Assembly (NCBI GenBank): GCA_002694685.1
Contig: NZMW01000012.1
Coordinates: 34,556 to 98,555 of the forward strand
Origin: Balneola sp.
Lineage (GTDB): Bacteria > Bacteroidota > Rhodothermia > Balneolales > Balneolaceae
Length of the DNA stretch: 64,000 nt
Direction of reading: 5' to 3'
The notes under the pieces were generated by a model. The model was not told where the DNA came from. It worked only from the letters and a program-made list of their open reading frames with translations, and made no database searches. Below are positions 55,543 through 64,000 of this stretch, piece after piece (position 1 is the first letter of the stretch; each line of letters begins with the position of its first letter). A program made the position numbers and the translations under genes.

Positions 55543-56397
55543 TTATAGTTTTTCATGCACTGCTTTTCGCCAATAAAATAATCCGAAAACAACGGTGACC
55601 ATCGCGAACATAATACCGTACTCCCCATGCCATATCTCGGTAGTGTCAGTACTAGAAGTCAATGGAGGATAGATCTTTTGAACATAAACGTTACTAACAG
55701 CATGGAAAATCACTGCTGGCCAGAGGCTCTTTGATTTGAAGGTGCAATAGGTCATGATAAATGACATGGAGATAATTACGACCAGAAAGGTGGTAAACTC
55801 GAGCAGTACATTGTTTCCATAGTAAACAATGACAGGCCAGTGCCAGAGTGCCCAGATAATTCCACTTATTAGGGAGGTTCCAGTAAATGAGCTGACCTTT
55901 CTCAATTCATGAACAAAGAATCCTCGCCAACCGATTTCCTCACCGAGTACAGTGGCCATGGATTTGATAACACCTACAGTGGCCAGCAATACCACTCCGA
56001 TGATCACAGCTATCTCGGCTTTTAATGATCCAATCCCCATTAGGCCAAGATTATTGGCCCATTCAATTATGCTTTCTTCATTGGAAAAGCCTCCAAGTCC
56101 AAATAGCCAAATAAGAACATAGGTGACCGTGACATAAAGAAATGGAACGAAATATGAAGTCTTAATGTGCCTCAAGTCTGGCCATCTCCAGTTTAACGAA
56201 GTAATGGGTCTTCTAGTCCATTTCAGTGTAACAAAAGTAGCAAGCGCGGGGCACCACATTAGCCCACCGATATAAATACTTGAAGGATATAGTTTGACAA
56301 TGGCCAGGTGAAATATGGAGCTTAGTGCAATAACCAAAATCAGATATATAGCAATGGATTTATATGCTTTGCTCTTGTTCATTTTAATAATTTTCAC
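55543..56397 (-). CDS. CPBP-family intramembrane protease (copy 2)
   Basis: This 284-residue paralogue of 52297-53151 has the same length and the same motifs: LGEEIGWRGFFVHELRK near residue 152, WALWHWPVIVYYGNN and PAVIFHAVSNVYVQ. The duplication includes the whole gene and is dispersed by about 3 kb with four other genes between. Both copies keep all catalytic residues, so both may be active. An earlier start (MKIIKMNKSK) is used here, but the ATG five codons on would give a start aligned less well with copy 1. Confidence 0.92.
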   Translation of the reverse strand: MKIIKMNKSKAYKSIAIYLILVIALSSIFHLAIVKLYPSSIYIGGLMWCPALATFVTLKWTRRPITSLNWRWPDLRHIKTSYFVPFLYVTVTYVLIWLFGLGGFSNEESIIEWANNLGLMGIGSLKAEIAVIIGVVLLATVGVIKSMATVLGEEIGWRGFFVHELRKVSSFTGTSLISGIIWALWHWPVIVYYGNNVLLEFTTFLVVIISMSFIMTYCTFKSKSLWPAVIFHAVSNVYVQKIYPPLTSSTDTTEIWHGEYGIMFAMVTVVFGLFYWRKAVHEKL

Positions 56398-56412
56398 CTT
56401 GATATTAATGAT

Positions 56413-56514
56413 TTAATCATCGGGGTTTGCCAACCATTCTAAAATAGCCTGATTGGTTTCTTCTGGTTTTTCTTGCCTAAAATCCAATGCCCACAGTCTA
56501 TATAGACATTTCAT
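56413..56514 (-). pseudogene. Alpha/beta hydrolase remnant (C-terminal tail)
   Basis: The minus-strand frame from ATG 56512-56514 to TAA 56413 ends with QEKPEETNQAILEWLANPDD. In a second frame the bases just before it read DCGHWI, so the original sequence was like DCGHWIQQE and is broken by a shift. This matches the end of the hydrolase at 57458-58411 (DCGHWIQQEAPEKTTQVILN). It is the tail of a lost paralogue. Confidence 0.6.
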
Positions 56515-56525
56515 ACTTTTTACTT

Positions 56526-57461
56526 TTAGCTTGTTACAATGACCACATTACCTCGCTTATGCCCGAGTTCAACATAATCGTGGGCCTCGGCCATTTTTTC
56601 TAATGGGAAGACTCTATCAATTACCGGTTTGACCTTCCCTGCTGCGAGGTAGTTTTTCAATTGTAGAAAAGCACTTCTGGGGGTTTTGGGCACACCGGTA
56701 TCAATGGATATGTATTTACCATTTACGGATAATGCTTTTTTGCTTTTCTCTTTAAGTAGGGAAGACTTTGAGTTTCCGACTGCGTCTAATACATATTTAT
56801 AAGTGGATAACTGTTTTTCAGTGCCCTGCAAGGTGTAATCAATCACCCGATCACTACCCAGTGATTTGACCAAGTCAAAATTTTTGCCACTACAAACAGC
56901 GGTTACGTTCGCGCCGGCAATTTTGGCTAATTGCACTGCCATGGTTCCAATACTGCCTGAAGCCCCGTAGATTAAGACTTCATCGCCTTTCTGAATGGAG
57001 GTTTTGCTCAGTAGATGCATAGCCAGTAAGCCACCATAGGGAGTCGCGGCAGCCTCATTATGACTGATGTTGGTCGGTTTCAGGGCGATATTCCAGTCTT
57101 CGGGCAGGCATATATATTCTGCATAAGACCCAAAGCGGTGATTGGTAGGGGACATAGAACCGTAGGCAAATACTTCATCACCAATCTGAAAGGAGGTTAC
57201 TTTGTCGCTCTTCGCTACCACTACTCCAGATGATACCATCCCCAAAATGGGGTTGCGTGGTTTCCCAAAACCGAAGATGATCTGAAGTATAAATTTTGGA
57301 ATAAGCGGCTCATCCAATTTTCGAATGAGCATATCGCTGGCGGTGACTGATGTAGCTTTAATTTCTATCAGCACCTCATTGTTTTTTGGGTTTGGCTTTT
57401 CAATATCTGCCAGTACCAGGTTTTCAGAACCTCCGTATTTCAAACATTTAATCGCTTTCAT
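56526..57461 (-). CDS. MDR-type NAD(P)-dependent oxidoreductase
   Basis: This 311-residue protein is a medium-chain dehydrogenase/reductase of the quinone oxidoreductase type. KPNPKNNEVLIEIKATSVTA and GMVSSGVVVA lie at the start and the nucleotide-binding loop IYGASGSIGTMAVQLAKIAG near residue 163. It lacks the structural-zinc Cys cluster, so it is probably the zinc-free form. The overlap of 4 bases with the hydrolase gene (ATGA) suggests co-expression. It would reduce enones or quinones with NADPH; the substrate is unknown. Confidence 0.9.
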   Translation of the reverse strand: MKAIKCLKYGGSENLVLADIEKPNPKNNEVLIEIKATSVTASDMLIRKLDEPLIPKFILQIIFGFGKPRNPILGMVSSGVVVAKSDKVTSFQIGDEVFAYGSMSPTNHRFGSYAEYICLPEDWNIALKPTNISHNEAAATPYGGLLAMHLLSKTSIQKGDEVLIYGASGSIGTMAVQLAKIAGANVTAVCSGKNFDLVKSLGSDRVIDYTLQGTEKQLSTYKYVLDAVGNSKSSLLKEKSKKALSVNGKYISIDTGVPKTPRSAFLQLKNYLAAGKVKPVIDRVFPLEKMAEAHDYVELGHKRGNVVIVTS

Positions 57462-58411
57462 ATTTTTCTATTTTTATCGAGCCAGTTCAGAATAACCTGC
57501 GTAGTCTTTTCAGGTGCTTCTTGTTGTATCCAGTGCCCACAATCTAAACTGGCCACTTCCACATTGGGTACAAATTCTGGTAATCTTTCAGACTTCGGAA
57601 TCATATCACGATCGCCATAAATCATGAGTGTGGGTTGTTGAATGACTGGATCTACGTCGGCTAAGAGATGCCAATTGCGATCCAGGTTTCTGTACCAGTT
57701 TATACTGCTGGTAAACCCTGATGATTGGAAAGAAGAAACGAAAACAGCTAGTTCCTCATCACTTAGGATGGCTTCCCCTTGTGGCTCGTTAGCTTTGGCA
57801 AGATTGATCATCATCATTCCGGGTTCTGGCGCAACTTGTGGTACATTCTTTCGGAAAAGATTGCGTAGAAACTGCTCTGTATGATCATCCAGAATAGCAT
57901 CGGCAACACCCGGTTGTCTGTTGAAGTGAACAAAATAGTTGTCACTCCCTAAGTACTTTTCCATAAGTTCAATCCAGGGTATTTCACCTCTTTCCTGATA
58001 AGGCAAAGCCAGGTTTATGATTTTCTGTACCCGTTTCGGATGTAGTTGTGCCAGACTCCAAACAACATTTGCGCCCCAGTCATGACCTACGAAGGTTGCC
58101 TCCTCATATCCATAATGATCGAGCAACCCGATAAGATCACCCGTCAGGTGTGTAATGTCATAATCGGTAACTTCAGCCGGACGTGAAGAGTTACCATAAC
58201 CTCTCTGATTTGGGACGATCACATGATAGCCTGTATTAACTAAAGCAGGAATCTGATGTCGCCAGGTAAAAGCATGTTCAGGCCAACCATGGCAAAGAAC
58301 AATGGGTTTACCTGCATTTTGCTGACCTGCTTCAAAAACTTCCAGTTCAATGCCATTAACCGGTATCACTGTAGGCTCGGGAAATTCTATGGTTTTTAGT
58401 ATAGAGTTCAT
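57458..58411 (-). CDS. Alpha/beta hydrolase, epoxide hydrolase-like
   Basis: This 317-residue cytosolic protein has the oxyanion stretch VLCHGWPEHAFTWRHQ near residue 39 and the nucleophile elbow FVGHDWGANVVW near residue 108, with Asp as nucleophile as in epoxide hydrolases and dehalogenases. The final His is in LDCGHWIQQEAPE. RGYGNSSRP is another family mark. It is coupled to the oxidoreductase gene by a 4-base overlap. The two may work in one detoxification or catabolic route. A remnant of a second copy lies at 56413-56514. Confidence 0.92.
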   Translation of the reverse strand: MNSILKTIEFPEPTVIPVNGIELEVFEAGQQNAGKPIVLCHGWPEHAFTWRHQIPALVNTGYHVIVPNQRGYGNSSRPAEVTDYDITHLTGDLIGLLDHYGYEEATFVGHDWGANVVWSLAQLHPKRVQKIINLALPYQERGEIPWIELMEKYLGSDNYFVHFNRQPGVADAILDDHTEQFLRNLFRKNVPQVAPEPGMMMINLAKANEPQGEAILSDEELAVFVSSFQSSGFTSSINWYRNLDRNWHLLADVDPVIQQPTLMIYGDRDMIPKSERLPEFVPNVEVASLDCGHWIQQEAPEKTTQVILNWLDKNRKI

Positions 58412-58418
58412 GGCGTTT

Positions 58419-59264
58419 TTATTTAAGGATCTCCCGTTCGATCATTTCATTTTGTTCTTTGTTTTGAACATGTTTCGAATGTTCAAGAAGTGTGCTTTTT
58501 TTAAGCGACGGAAATATCTTAGCTGCCCGTTTTATCATTTTATTTCCGGGAAACAGGATGTCTTTTTCAGCTGCGAAAATGGTTATCGGAGTTGTGATTT
58601 CTTTGGCTGCCTTGGCATCTATGACAGGAACCGGGGTAAAGTCCATCTCAAATTCTAAAAAGACTTTGGAAAGAAATTCGATAGCAAACTCATCCCGATC
58701 GGTGAACAAGTGGGACAGAAACTTCTCGACATACTTTACTTTTTTAGTTTTCATATATCTTTTCATAGGGATGAAAACTTTGAAAATGGCTTTTAATGGA
58801 TTTCCATTTACGATATATGCAGGCGCTGACAAGTACACTTCTTTGATCATAGCTTCATCATGTTCCAGTGTTTTAAGAATGATCAATCCTCCAAAAGAGA
58901 ATCCTGCCATAGTTACTGATTCAATCTTTAGGTCAGCGATGATTTCATTCATCCATTTTCCATAGGATTCATCTTTCATACTCAGGCGCGTATCGGCACT
59001 TTTATTGGGTTGAGCCAGTACATCCACCGCATAAACTCGAAAGGTTTTATGCAGATTAGCATAGGTCTCCAGAGCAATAGGGGCACAACCATTCGAACCA
59101 TGAACAAGTATGATCGGCGGGTTCGCTGGATCTCCCGTAGCTATGATGTTGGTTTTTCCAAAACTGCTTTGTACCGTTAAGTATTCGTATTCAATATTCA
59201 GGCTTTCCAGTTTTACATCGTAGAGCTGGAGTATTTCGTCCTTTCCTTTTTTTGATTTAAACAT
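58419..59264 (-). CDS. Alpha/beta hydrolase
   Basis: This 281-residue soluble protein has ILVHGSNGCAPIALETY near residue 54, the nucleophile elbow MAGFSFGGLIILKTLE near residue 120 with Ser, and the acidic residue in FAAEKDILFPGN. The final His is in LEHSKHVQNKEQ. It belongs to the broad serine hydrolase group; the substrate is unknown. It is 8 bp upstream of the epoxide hydrolase gene and probably in the same operon. Confidence 0.88.
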   Translation of the reverse strand: MFKSKKGKDEILQLYDVKLESLNIEYEYLTVQSSFGKTNIIATGDPANPPIILVHGSNGCAPIALETYANLHKTFRVYAVDVLAQPNKSADTRLSMKDESYGKWMNEIIADLKIESVTMAGFSFGGLIILKTLEHDEAMIKEVYLSAPAYIVNGNPLKAIFKVFIPMKRYMKTKKVKYVEKFLSHLFTDRDEFAIEFLSKVFLEFEMDFTPVPVIDAKAAKEITTPITIFAAEKDILFPGNKMIKRAAKIFPSLKKSTLLEHSKHVQNKEQNEMIEREILK

Positions 59265-59340
59265 AGTATCAGGTTATCAGTCTTTCTTAGCAGAGTTATT
59301 TATTGGGCGTATCCCACAGCTACTCGGTGGTAGATATGCT

Positions 59341-59988
59341 TTAGAATTTAAACCCGAAGTAAAGGTTTGGCTCAAACCAAAAGACGTTTCCATATTTGTT
59401 ATCAAACTCTTTAAATCCTGCAGGAGAATTGTTGTCAAACATCCACTGGTTGATATGAACCTGAGGTTCTACGAAAAGTCGTTTTTTCTTCCCAAATGCT
59501 GCGTGATAACCCAAATGAACCGAGTTATAAAGCTTAAATCCATTTTTGATTTTTTTACCGTCTAGATCGGTATAGGTTTGAATTTGTGGTAGCACTTCAA
59601 CAGATGCAAAAAGCCCTTTCCAAAGCATGCGTTGGTATGAGACGCCAATTCCTGTTTCTCTTAAGTATCCATCGTAATATTCAGTCCCAGATTCTATTTT
59701 ATCCACAACACCCTGCCACCAGGTGATTCCCATGGGTTGGAATAAGCGCCAGGTGGCAAACTTTACACCTATGATGCTCTTATCATCAAGGTTACGTTTT
59801 ACATGTAATTCTACCATTTGAATACTAGTTCGCTTTCCATAACCATAGGCAATCTCATCTGGAACTAAATAAGGCATACTTACCCGCCACTTATAGGCTA
59901 CTTCAGTTTCTTTACCCTCCGGTGAGCTAGTTTGAGCAAAAGCACTAATTGAGACAAGCGTAAAAACAATAATAAGTAGGTTTTTCAT
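59341..59988 (-). CDS. Secreted beta-barrel-like protein
   Basis: This 215-residue protein has a signal peptide (MKNLLIIVFTLVSISAFAQT). The mature part is made of alternating hydrophobic strands with many Tyr and Trp, e.g. VGVKFATWRLFQPMGITWWQ-like and VHLGYHAAFGKKKRLFVEPQ, and it ends in Phe (NLYFGFKF). These are features of small outer membrane beta-barrels. The function is unknown. The start is ATG 59988 and the stop is TAA. Confidence 0.75.
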   Translation of the reverse strand: MKNLLIIVFTLVSISAFAQTSSPEGKETEVAYKWRVSMPYLVPDEIAYGYGKRTSIQMVELHVKRNLDDKSIIGVKFATWRLFQPMGITWWQGVVDKIESGTEYYDGYLRETGIGVSYQRMLWKGLFASVEVLPQIQTYTDLDGKKIKNGFKLYNSVHLGYHAAFGKKKRLFVEPQVHINQWMFDNNSPAGFKEFDNKYGNVFWFEPNLYFGFKF

Positions 59989-59999
59989 TGTTCTAAATT

Positions 60000-60827
60000 T
60001 TAAATGATTAAATGAATGATTTGATATTTGTCGATAGATTCAGTCTTAAAAATCCACTTAATCGAATCGACAGATCAATGATCGTAAGAAATAGCAGGTC
60101 AAACGTCCTGAAATGAAATCGCGGACGTATTGATGAGATTTTGGACTTTAAGGGTGCTTATGGAGAAAGGGATTAGATCAGTGGCTTTTACCTTGTTGCG
60201 AAGGTCCATCTTCGCAATGCTGTCCCGGAAGCTCCGGCTTCTCGTGCAGGAAAGGACTTGGTTGCCTGTCATTGTTTTCCTTGTTCTTTTGTACCGACAA
60301 AAGAACCAACCCCGATTGATCGGGGCGACTGCGAAAAAAGAGCTAAGGATGGCTACATTCCGCTAAAAGAAATAAATGCTCCCCGGCCGGGTTTGTCTGT
60401 AGATCAAGTGCCATGCGCCCCGAATGCTCGGGGTTTCTTCACGCTTCATTTCGTCATCTTCTTAACGCTCTTTCTTTAGTGCCGAATGGACTTCAATATC
60501 AATTGGAATAATTGGTGGGATTAAAATGAGAGCGGAGGTATTTGGTGATTTGATACAATAGGTTATAGTATTCGTCTTTGTCCCCTAACCGGAGCTCTGT
60601 TCCCGGATGCTCAGCTGAGGCTATGCTCCCATTACATACTGATTATAAAAGGGGGTAATCCAATTAGAATTAAAACAAGGACGGCTCCCCGTGTCTGAGT
60701 TACTGTAAAGGATATTAATGACACCTATCGTCTGACCTTTTTATTTCTGTTCCTTTATTCCCATGATTTTATATCTTCTTCCTATATATATATGAATATC
60801 GGGTAGTACTAAAACACCTTCTTTTTT
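60000..60827. other. Long spacer with hairpin-rich block
   Basis: No intact gene is seen between the barrel protein and the TPR/AraC gene. Frames of 70-80 codons at 60130-60479 are short, low quality and overlap the hairpins, so they are not called. The block at 60283-60433 contains three perfect hairpins. From 60434 to 60827 I see only AT-rich spacer with no clear signal. Confidence 0.45.
60283..60433. repeat. Three-hairpin block, candidate repeat element or structured RNA
   Basis: Three exact inverted repeats follow one another. GTTCTTTTGT / ACAAAAGAAC is at 60283-60306, CCCCGAT / ATCGGGG at 60310-60325, and CCCCGA / TCGGGG at 60418-60433. The last one is followed by TTTCTTC and could terminate plus-strand RNA. 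Such blocks are often dispersed in genomes of this group. Within this window I found only one copy. Confidence 0.5.
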
Positions 60828-62636
60828 TTGATCGATAATAAATCCATAGCTATTCTGCCATTTCTGAATCTCAGTTCAGATCCTGAAAATGAATACTTCA
60901 GCGATGGCATCACCGAAGATATCATTAATGCATTGACCCGGATTCAGGGTTTAAAGGTGACTGCGAGAACTTCTTCGTTTGCGTTCAAAGGGCAGCATAT
61001 GGATGTGCGTCATATTGGTAATCAGCTGGGTGTGTCTACGGTATTGGAGGGGAGTGTACGTAAGTCAAAGAAGAGAGTCCGGATCTCTGCTCAGCTGATA
61101 CAAACGACAGATGGATTTCAAATATGGTCGGGTCGCTTTGATCGTGATATTGAGGATATCTTTGAGCTTCAGGATGAGATTAGCTTAGCTATCGCGGAAC
61201 AGATCAGGGAAAATTTTGGTCACCTGGAAATCGGTGAACGCCTGGTGGCTGTGCCCACTCAGAATATTCAGGCATATAATCTCTATTTAAAGGCGCGATA
61301 TAATCACTTGCGTTGGGACCGTGAAGGGATCGATAATGCAATGAAGTTTTATCAGCAATGTATAGAGATGGCTCCGGATTTTGCGTGGCCATATTTTGGA
61401 GCTGGTTACTGTCATTCAATGTTTGGGTCCTGGACCCCAAATATTGCATCACTTGACATTGCAGCAGATTATATAGATCGGGGATTTGAGGTCGATGATC
61501 AGTCATTTCTGGGATACTATAGCAAAGCAACGCTTGAATTTTGGGGGCATTGGAATTACCGGGAAGCCGAAAAACTTTACCTAAGGTCAATGGCCTTAAA
61601 TCCATCTTATACGGAAGCCGAGGAAGGGTTAGCTGAATTATATACGGCCATTGGTTGGTTCGATGAAGCCATGGATCATACAAAACATATCCTTCAGCTG
61701 GATCCACTTTCGCCCAACCATCATTTTACCAAAGCGAACATTCATTATTTGCAGGAAGACTATGAATCGGCCCTTACAAGTATAGAAGCCGCTCTCCGGA
61801 CCGATCCGAATTTCACGCATGCCATCACCTTGAAGCAACTTAGCCTGATCAAGTTAAAGAATAAGGAAGCCTTGGAGGCCTATTTAGGTTATACGCCATT
61901 GGCTCAATCTCCGAAATCATGTAGCATGCTATATACATTGACTCATCAACCTGCCGATCATGGTATCAAGCGTGAGGATATTGATGAGATCGTAGAAGAA
62001 GAAGAAGGTTTTTCAATTGTGCCCTGGCCTTTGTTTTTATATGCGCAGTTTGGAGCCAAAGATAAAGCACTGGACCTTCTTCAAAATGCCGTGGCTGGAA
62101 AAAGAGGTCAGTTCGCAAACTTCCTAAGCCGCCTATTTCTTGACAAAATTCGAGAAACAGATGGTTATAAAGAGTTGGTCACAAAAACATTCGAACCTTC
62201 CCGGTTACCCAACAAACGATCAGTGCAGGAGCTGAGTAATGGAAATGCGCATAAGAATAATGAGGTTGATGCCAGATTATTGATGCAGCCTGAAGAGATC
62301 GACATGGCTATAAAAAAACTCGATCAGTTAATGCAACAAGATGAACGTTACCTTGATACGGCATTGACTTTGAGAACCCTGGCTGATGAAGCCGGACTTC
62401 ATCCAAATAAATTATCATGGATGCTGAACGATCAGGTGGGGGTAAGCTTCAACGACTATGTTAATAATTTCCGGTTAGAGTGTTTTAAGCAGAAGTCGCT
62501 GGATCCCGCTAATAAGAATTTCACCTTACTGGGTTTAGCTTTTGAAAGTGGATTTAATTCTAAATCCACTTTCAATGATTACTTCAAAAAGAAAACAGGT
62601 ATTACCCCACGCAAGTGGTTGAAGAAGCATAAGTAG
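60828..62636 (+). CDS. TolB-like/TPR/AraC regulator
   Basis: This 602-residue protein has three parts. Residues 1-145 are a TolB-N/adenylate-cyclase-associated type domain (SIAILPFLNLSSDPENEYFS, DGITEDIINALTRI, VLEGSVRKSKKRVRISAQLI). Residues about 150-340 contain TPR repeats, e.g. YTEAEEGLAELYTAIGWFDE and HFTKANIHYLQEDYESALTS. Residues about 490-602 are an AraC-type HTH (LGLAFESGFNSKSTFNDYFK and KKTGITPRKWLKKHK). It starts at TTG 60828, just before the conserved KSIAILPF. It is cytosolic. It stands alone in long spacers, so its targets are unknown. Confidence 0.88.
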   Translation: MIDNKSIAILPFLNLSSDPENEYFSDGITEDIINALTRIQGLKVTARTSSFAFKGQHMDVRHIGNQLGVSTVLEGSVRKSKKRVRISAQLIQTTDGFQIWSGRFDRDIEDIFELQDEISLAIAEQIRENFGHLEIGERLVAVPTQNIQAYNLYLKARYNHLRWDREGIDNAMKFYQQCIEMAPDFAWPYFGAGYCHSMFGSWTPNIASLDIAADYIDRGFEVDDQSFLGYYSKATLEFWGHWNYREAEKLYLRSMALNPSYTEAEEGLAELYTAIGWFDEAMDHTKHILQLDPLSPNHHFTKANIHYLQEDYESALTSIEAALRTDPNFTHAITLKQLSLIKLKNKEALEAYLGYTPLAQSPKSCSMLYTLTHQPADHGIKREDIDEIVEEEEGFSIVPWPLFLYAQFGAKDKALDLLQNAVAGKRGQFANFLSRLFLDKIRETDGYKELVTKTFEPSRLPNKRSVQELSNGNAHKNNEVDARLLMQPEEIDMAIKKLDQLMQQDERYLDTALTLRTLADEAGLHPNKLSWMLNDQVGVSFNDYVNNFRLECFKQKSLDPANKNFTLLGLAFESGFNSKSTFNDYFKKKTGITPRKWLKKHK

Positions 62637-63078
62637 GTGACTTGATTCTAAGCCTGCAAGGAGTCTTAATCTGCAACAGAATCTTCATTCCGACCTCATT
62701 TGTTTTCTCCTTCACAAGGAGAAAGACGCACATAACACATCAGAGACTTACATAGGAATAGTTTTTTAAAAAGCCTGGAAAAAGTCTTTCCTTGAGGAGG
62801 AGTCCCGATTTTCGGGAAGAGAGGTCAAAGCTTATGCCTCAGAATAAGTAGTTACCTACTCTCTCATTTTAATTACTTCCTACATTGGTCCCAGCCAAGG
62901 GGTTGAAAACGCTGAATTTTCAGTGCAGAGTGGTTTAGTCTTCTCATTCTGTTGCTACCGGCCCTTTCTCTTTTCTAAAAAGTCCGAGATTTCATAAAAA
63001 GCGCCGAAAATATCATTCCGCACGATTACTAGATGTTTCCTGCTGATCTTGGCTCTGGAATTAAAAAAGGAATGCACC
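62637..63078. other. Spacer with hairpins, possible small mobile repeat
   Basis: The spacer has no gene. From 62692 to 62826 it shows a pair of outer 6-bp inverted repeats and two internal hairpins, described separately. The rest (62827-63060) is unremarkable. Confidence 0.4.
62692..62826. repeat. Inverted-repeat block, possible MITE-like element
   Basis: GACCTC at 62692-62697 pairs with GAGGTC at 62821-62826. Inside, TTTCTCCTT / AAGGAGAAA (62704-62724) and TCCCGA / TCGGGA (62803-62817) form hairpins. The layout is that of a small non-coding repeat with short terminal inverted repeats. No other copy is seen in this window. Confidence 0.35.
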
Positions 63079-63954
63079 ATGACAAAAATCTTAGTTGCCG
63101 GAGCCAGTGGCTATCTCGGCAAACATATACTGGAAGAACTGGATAGCTGGGGGATACCAGTTTTAGCTCTTGTTCGGGCTCCGGAAAAGTTGAAAGGCTT
63201 GAATCACCGGAATATGAAGATTATGAAGGCTGAAGCAACCCGGCCTGAAACATTAAAAGGTGTTTGTAAAGGTATCGAGACATTGATATCAACTGTAGGC
63301 ATCACCCGCCAAAAAGATGGGCTCACATATATGGATGTGGATTACCGGGCAAATTTAAACCTACTAAAGGAAGCAGAACGAGAAGGGGTTAGGAAATTTA
63401 TATATGTGTCTGTAATAGACGGAGACAAGCTACGCCATCTTAAGGCCACCGAAGCTAAAGAACGATTTGTGGATGCCCTCAAAGTTTCGGGATTAGAATA
63501 TACCGTCATTCGAACCAGTGGATTTTTTTCAGATCTGCGGGACGTACTCTACATGGCCGAAAAAGGAAGAGTTGTGTTATTCGGGAATGGAGAGTCAAAG
63601 CTAAATCCTATCCACGGAGCTGACCTTGCGGAAGTGTGTGTACAAGCAATTGCTCAGAAAGATAAAGAGATAGCGGTAGGCGGACCAGATATCCTTACTC
63701 AAAATGAGATAGCAGAAATGGCTTTATACGCGTGGAATAAACCGGCTGATATTGTTCACCTTCCGGGCTGGATGAGGTCATTGATGCTAAATACAGCAAA
63801 GATTTTTCTACCTGAGCAAAGATATGGACCGCTTGAATTCTTTCTCACACTTATGGCGCGTGACAGTATTGCAACCCGCTACGGCAATCATCGTTTACAG
63901 GATTTTTTCAACCAGGAAGTACAACAAATAAAACAACAATCCAATCTAAAATAA
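63079..63954 (+). CDS. NAD(P)-binding atypical short-chain dehydrogenase (NmrA-like)
   Basis: The protein is about 291 residues long. It begins with the Rossmann motif ILVAGASGYLGKHILEEL (TKILVAGAS at the start). Family marks include LISTVGITRQKDG, YRANLNLLKEAEREGVRKF and VIRTSGFFSDLRDVLYMA. The catalytic YxxxK of classic SDRs is absent, as in NmrA/HSCARG-type proteins that bind NAD(P) and act as sensors or reductases. The frame is open 10 codons upstream from CTG 63049. ATG 63079 is preferred, with an AAGGAATG-type ribosome binding site just before it. Function is inferred only at family level. Confidence 0.88.
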   Translation: MTKILVAGASGYLGKHILEELDSWGIPVLALVRAPEKLKGLNHRNMKIMKAEATRPETLKGVCKGIETLISTVGITRQKDGLTYMDVDYRANLNLLKEAEREGVRKFIYVSVIDGDKLRHLKATEAKERFVDALKVSGLEYTVIRTSGFFSDLRDVLYMAEKGRVVLFGNGESKLNPIHGADLAEVCVQAIAQKDKEIAVGGPDILTQNEIAEMALYAWNKPADIVHLPGWMRSLMLNTAKIFLPEQRYGPLEFFLTLMARDSIATRYGNHRLQDFFNQEVQQIKQQSNLK

Positions 63955-63964
63955 TCTTATCAAT

Positions 63965-64000
63965 ATGAAATCTTATACATTTATCATTCTAACGGCCGTG
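63965..64000 (+). CDS. Start of a secreted protein, partial
   Basis: The ATG at 63965 opens a frame of 12 codons to the right edge (MKSYTFIILTAV). The composition is that of a signal peptide start. It follows the NAD(P)-binding gene after 10 bases and is probably in the same transcript. Nothing more can be said. Confidence 0.5.
   Translation, partial: MKSYTFIILTAV

Noticed and set aside
1..64000. CRISPR arrays, rRNA and tRNA genes
   Set aside because: No regularly spaced direct repeats and no rRNA or cloverleaf-like sequence were found on reading both strands. A dedicated tRNA search was not possible.

Overview
The window reads as chromosome of a moderately AT-rich member of the Bacteroidota/Balneolota group. 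This is an inference from the families present: LytS/LytTR pairs, ABC permeases fused to M1 peptidases, CusA-TolC fusions, DUF4105, many genes without a clear Shine-Dalgarno. No rRNA, tRNA or CRISPR array was seen.

Region 1 (1-10.7 kb) is accessory, element-like DNA: a DUF932-type gene running off the left edge, two small unknown genes, a short RadC/JAB protein, a replication-type block and a tandem AAA+ ATPase. The most striking content of the window is here. A minus-strand cluster at 2502-5262 (a VirE-type primase-helicase and two small proteins) looks like debris under the standard code. It becomes three intact genes if UGA is read as tryptophan. Ten in-frame TGA codons, at least three of them at positions I recall as conserved Trp in the family, are the only interruptions. 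There is no TAA or TAG before the proper TAA ends. Starts, ribosome binding sites, an overlapping start/stop and a 12-bp terminator are all intact. Neighbouring genes use TGG only, and many genes elsewhere in the window stop at TGA.

Region 2 (10.6-35.3 kb) is a heavy-metal resistance island, flanked on both sides by related copies of an HTH coding sequence (a remnant at 10582-10716, a fuller copy at 34885-35184). It has two partly parallel halves. The left half has a His-rich secreted protein, a TolC/adaptor/RND efflux system, a P-II-like protein, an HMA-AraC fusion regulator, a free HMA-like domain protein, a methyltransferase, a rhomboid protease, a STAS protein and a P1B-type ATPase. The right half has a Fur-type regulator, a Cys/His-containing secreted protein, an RND pump fused to its own TolC, an adaptor, a P-II-like protein, two CDF transporters and a second methyltransferase. 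Both P-II genes follow a strong RNA hairpin.

Region 3 (35.7-50.2 kb) holds a secreted glycosidase-like protein. It is followed by two tandem paralogous modules, each with an ABC permease fused to an M1 peptidase, its ATPase, and a divergent LytS-type kinase with a LytTR regulator.

Region 4 (50.2-64 kb) is a mixed accessory stretch: a frameshifted Crp/serine-hydrolase chimera, a membrane class III cyclase, two paralogous CPBP proteases, esterases and hydrolases, a DUF4386 protein, an MDR oxidoreductase, remnants and hairpin-rich spacers, a TolB-like/TPR/AraC regulator and an NAD(P)-binding protein.
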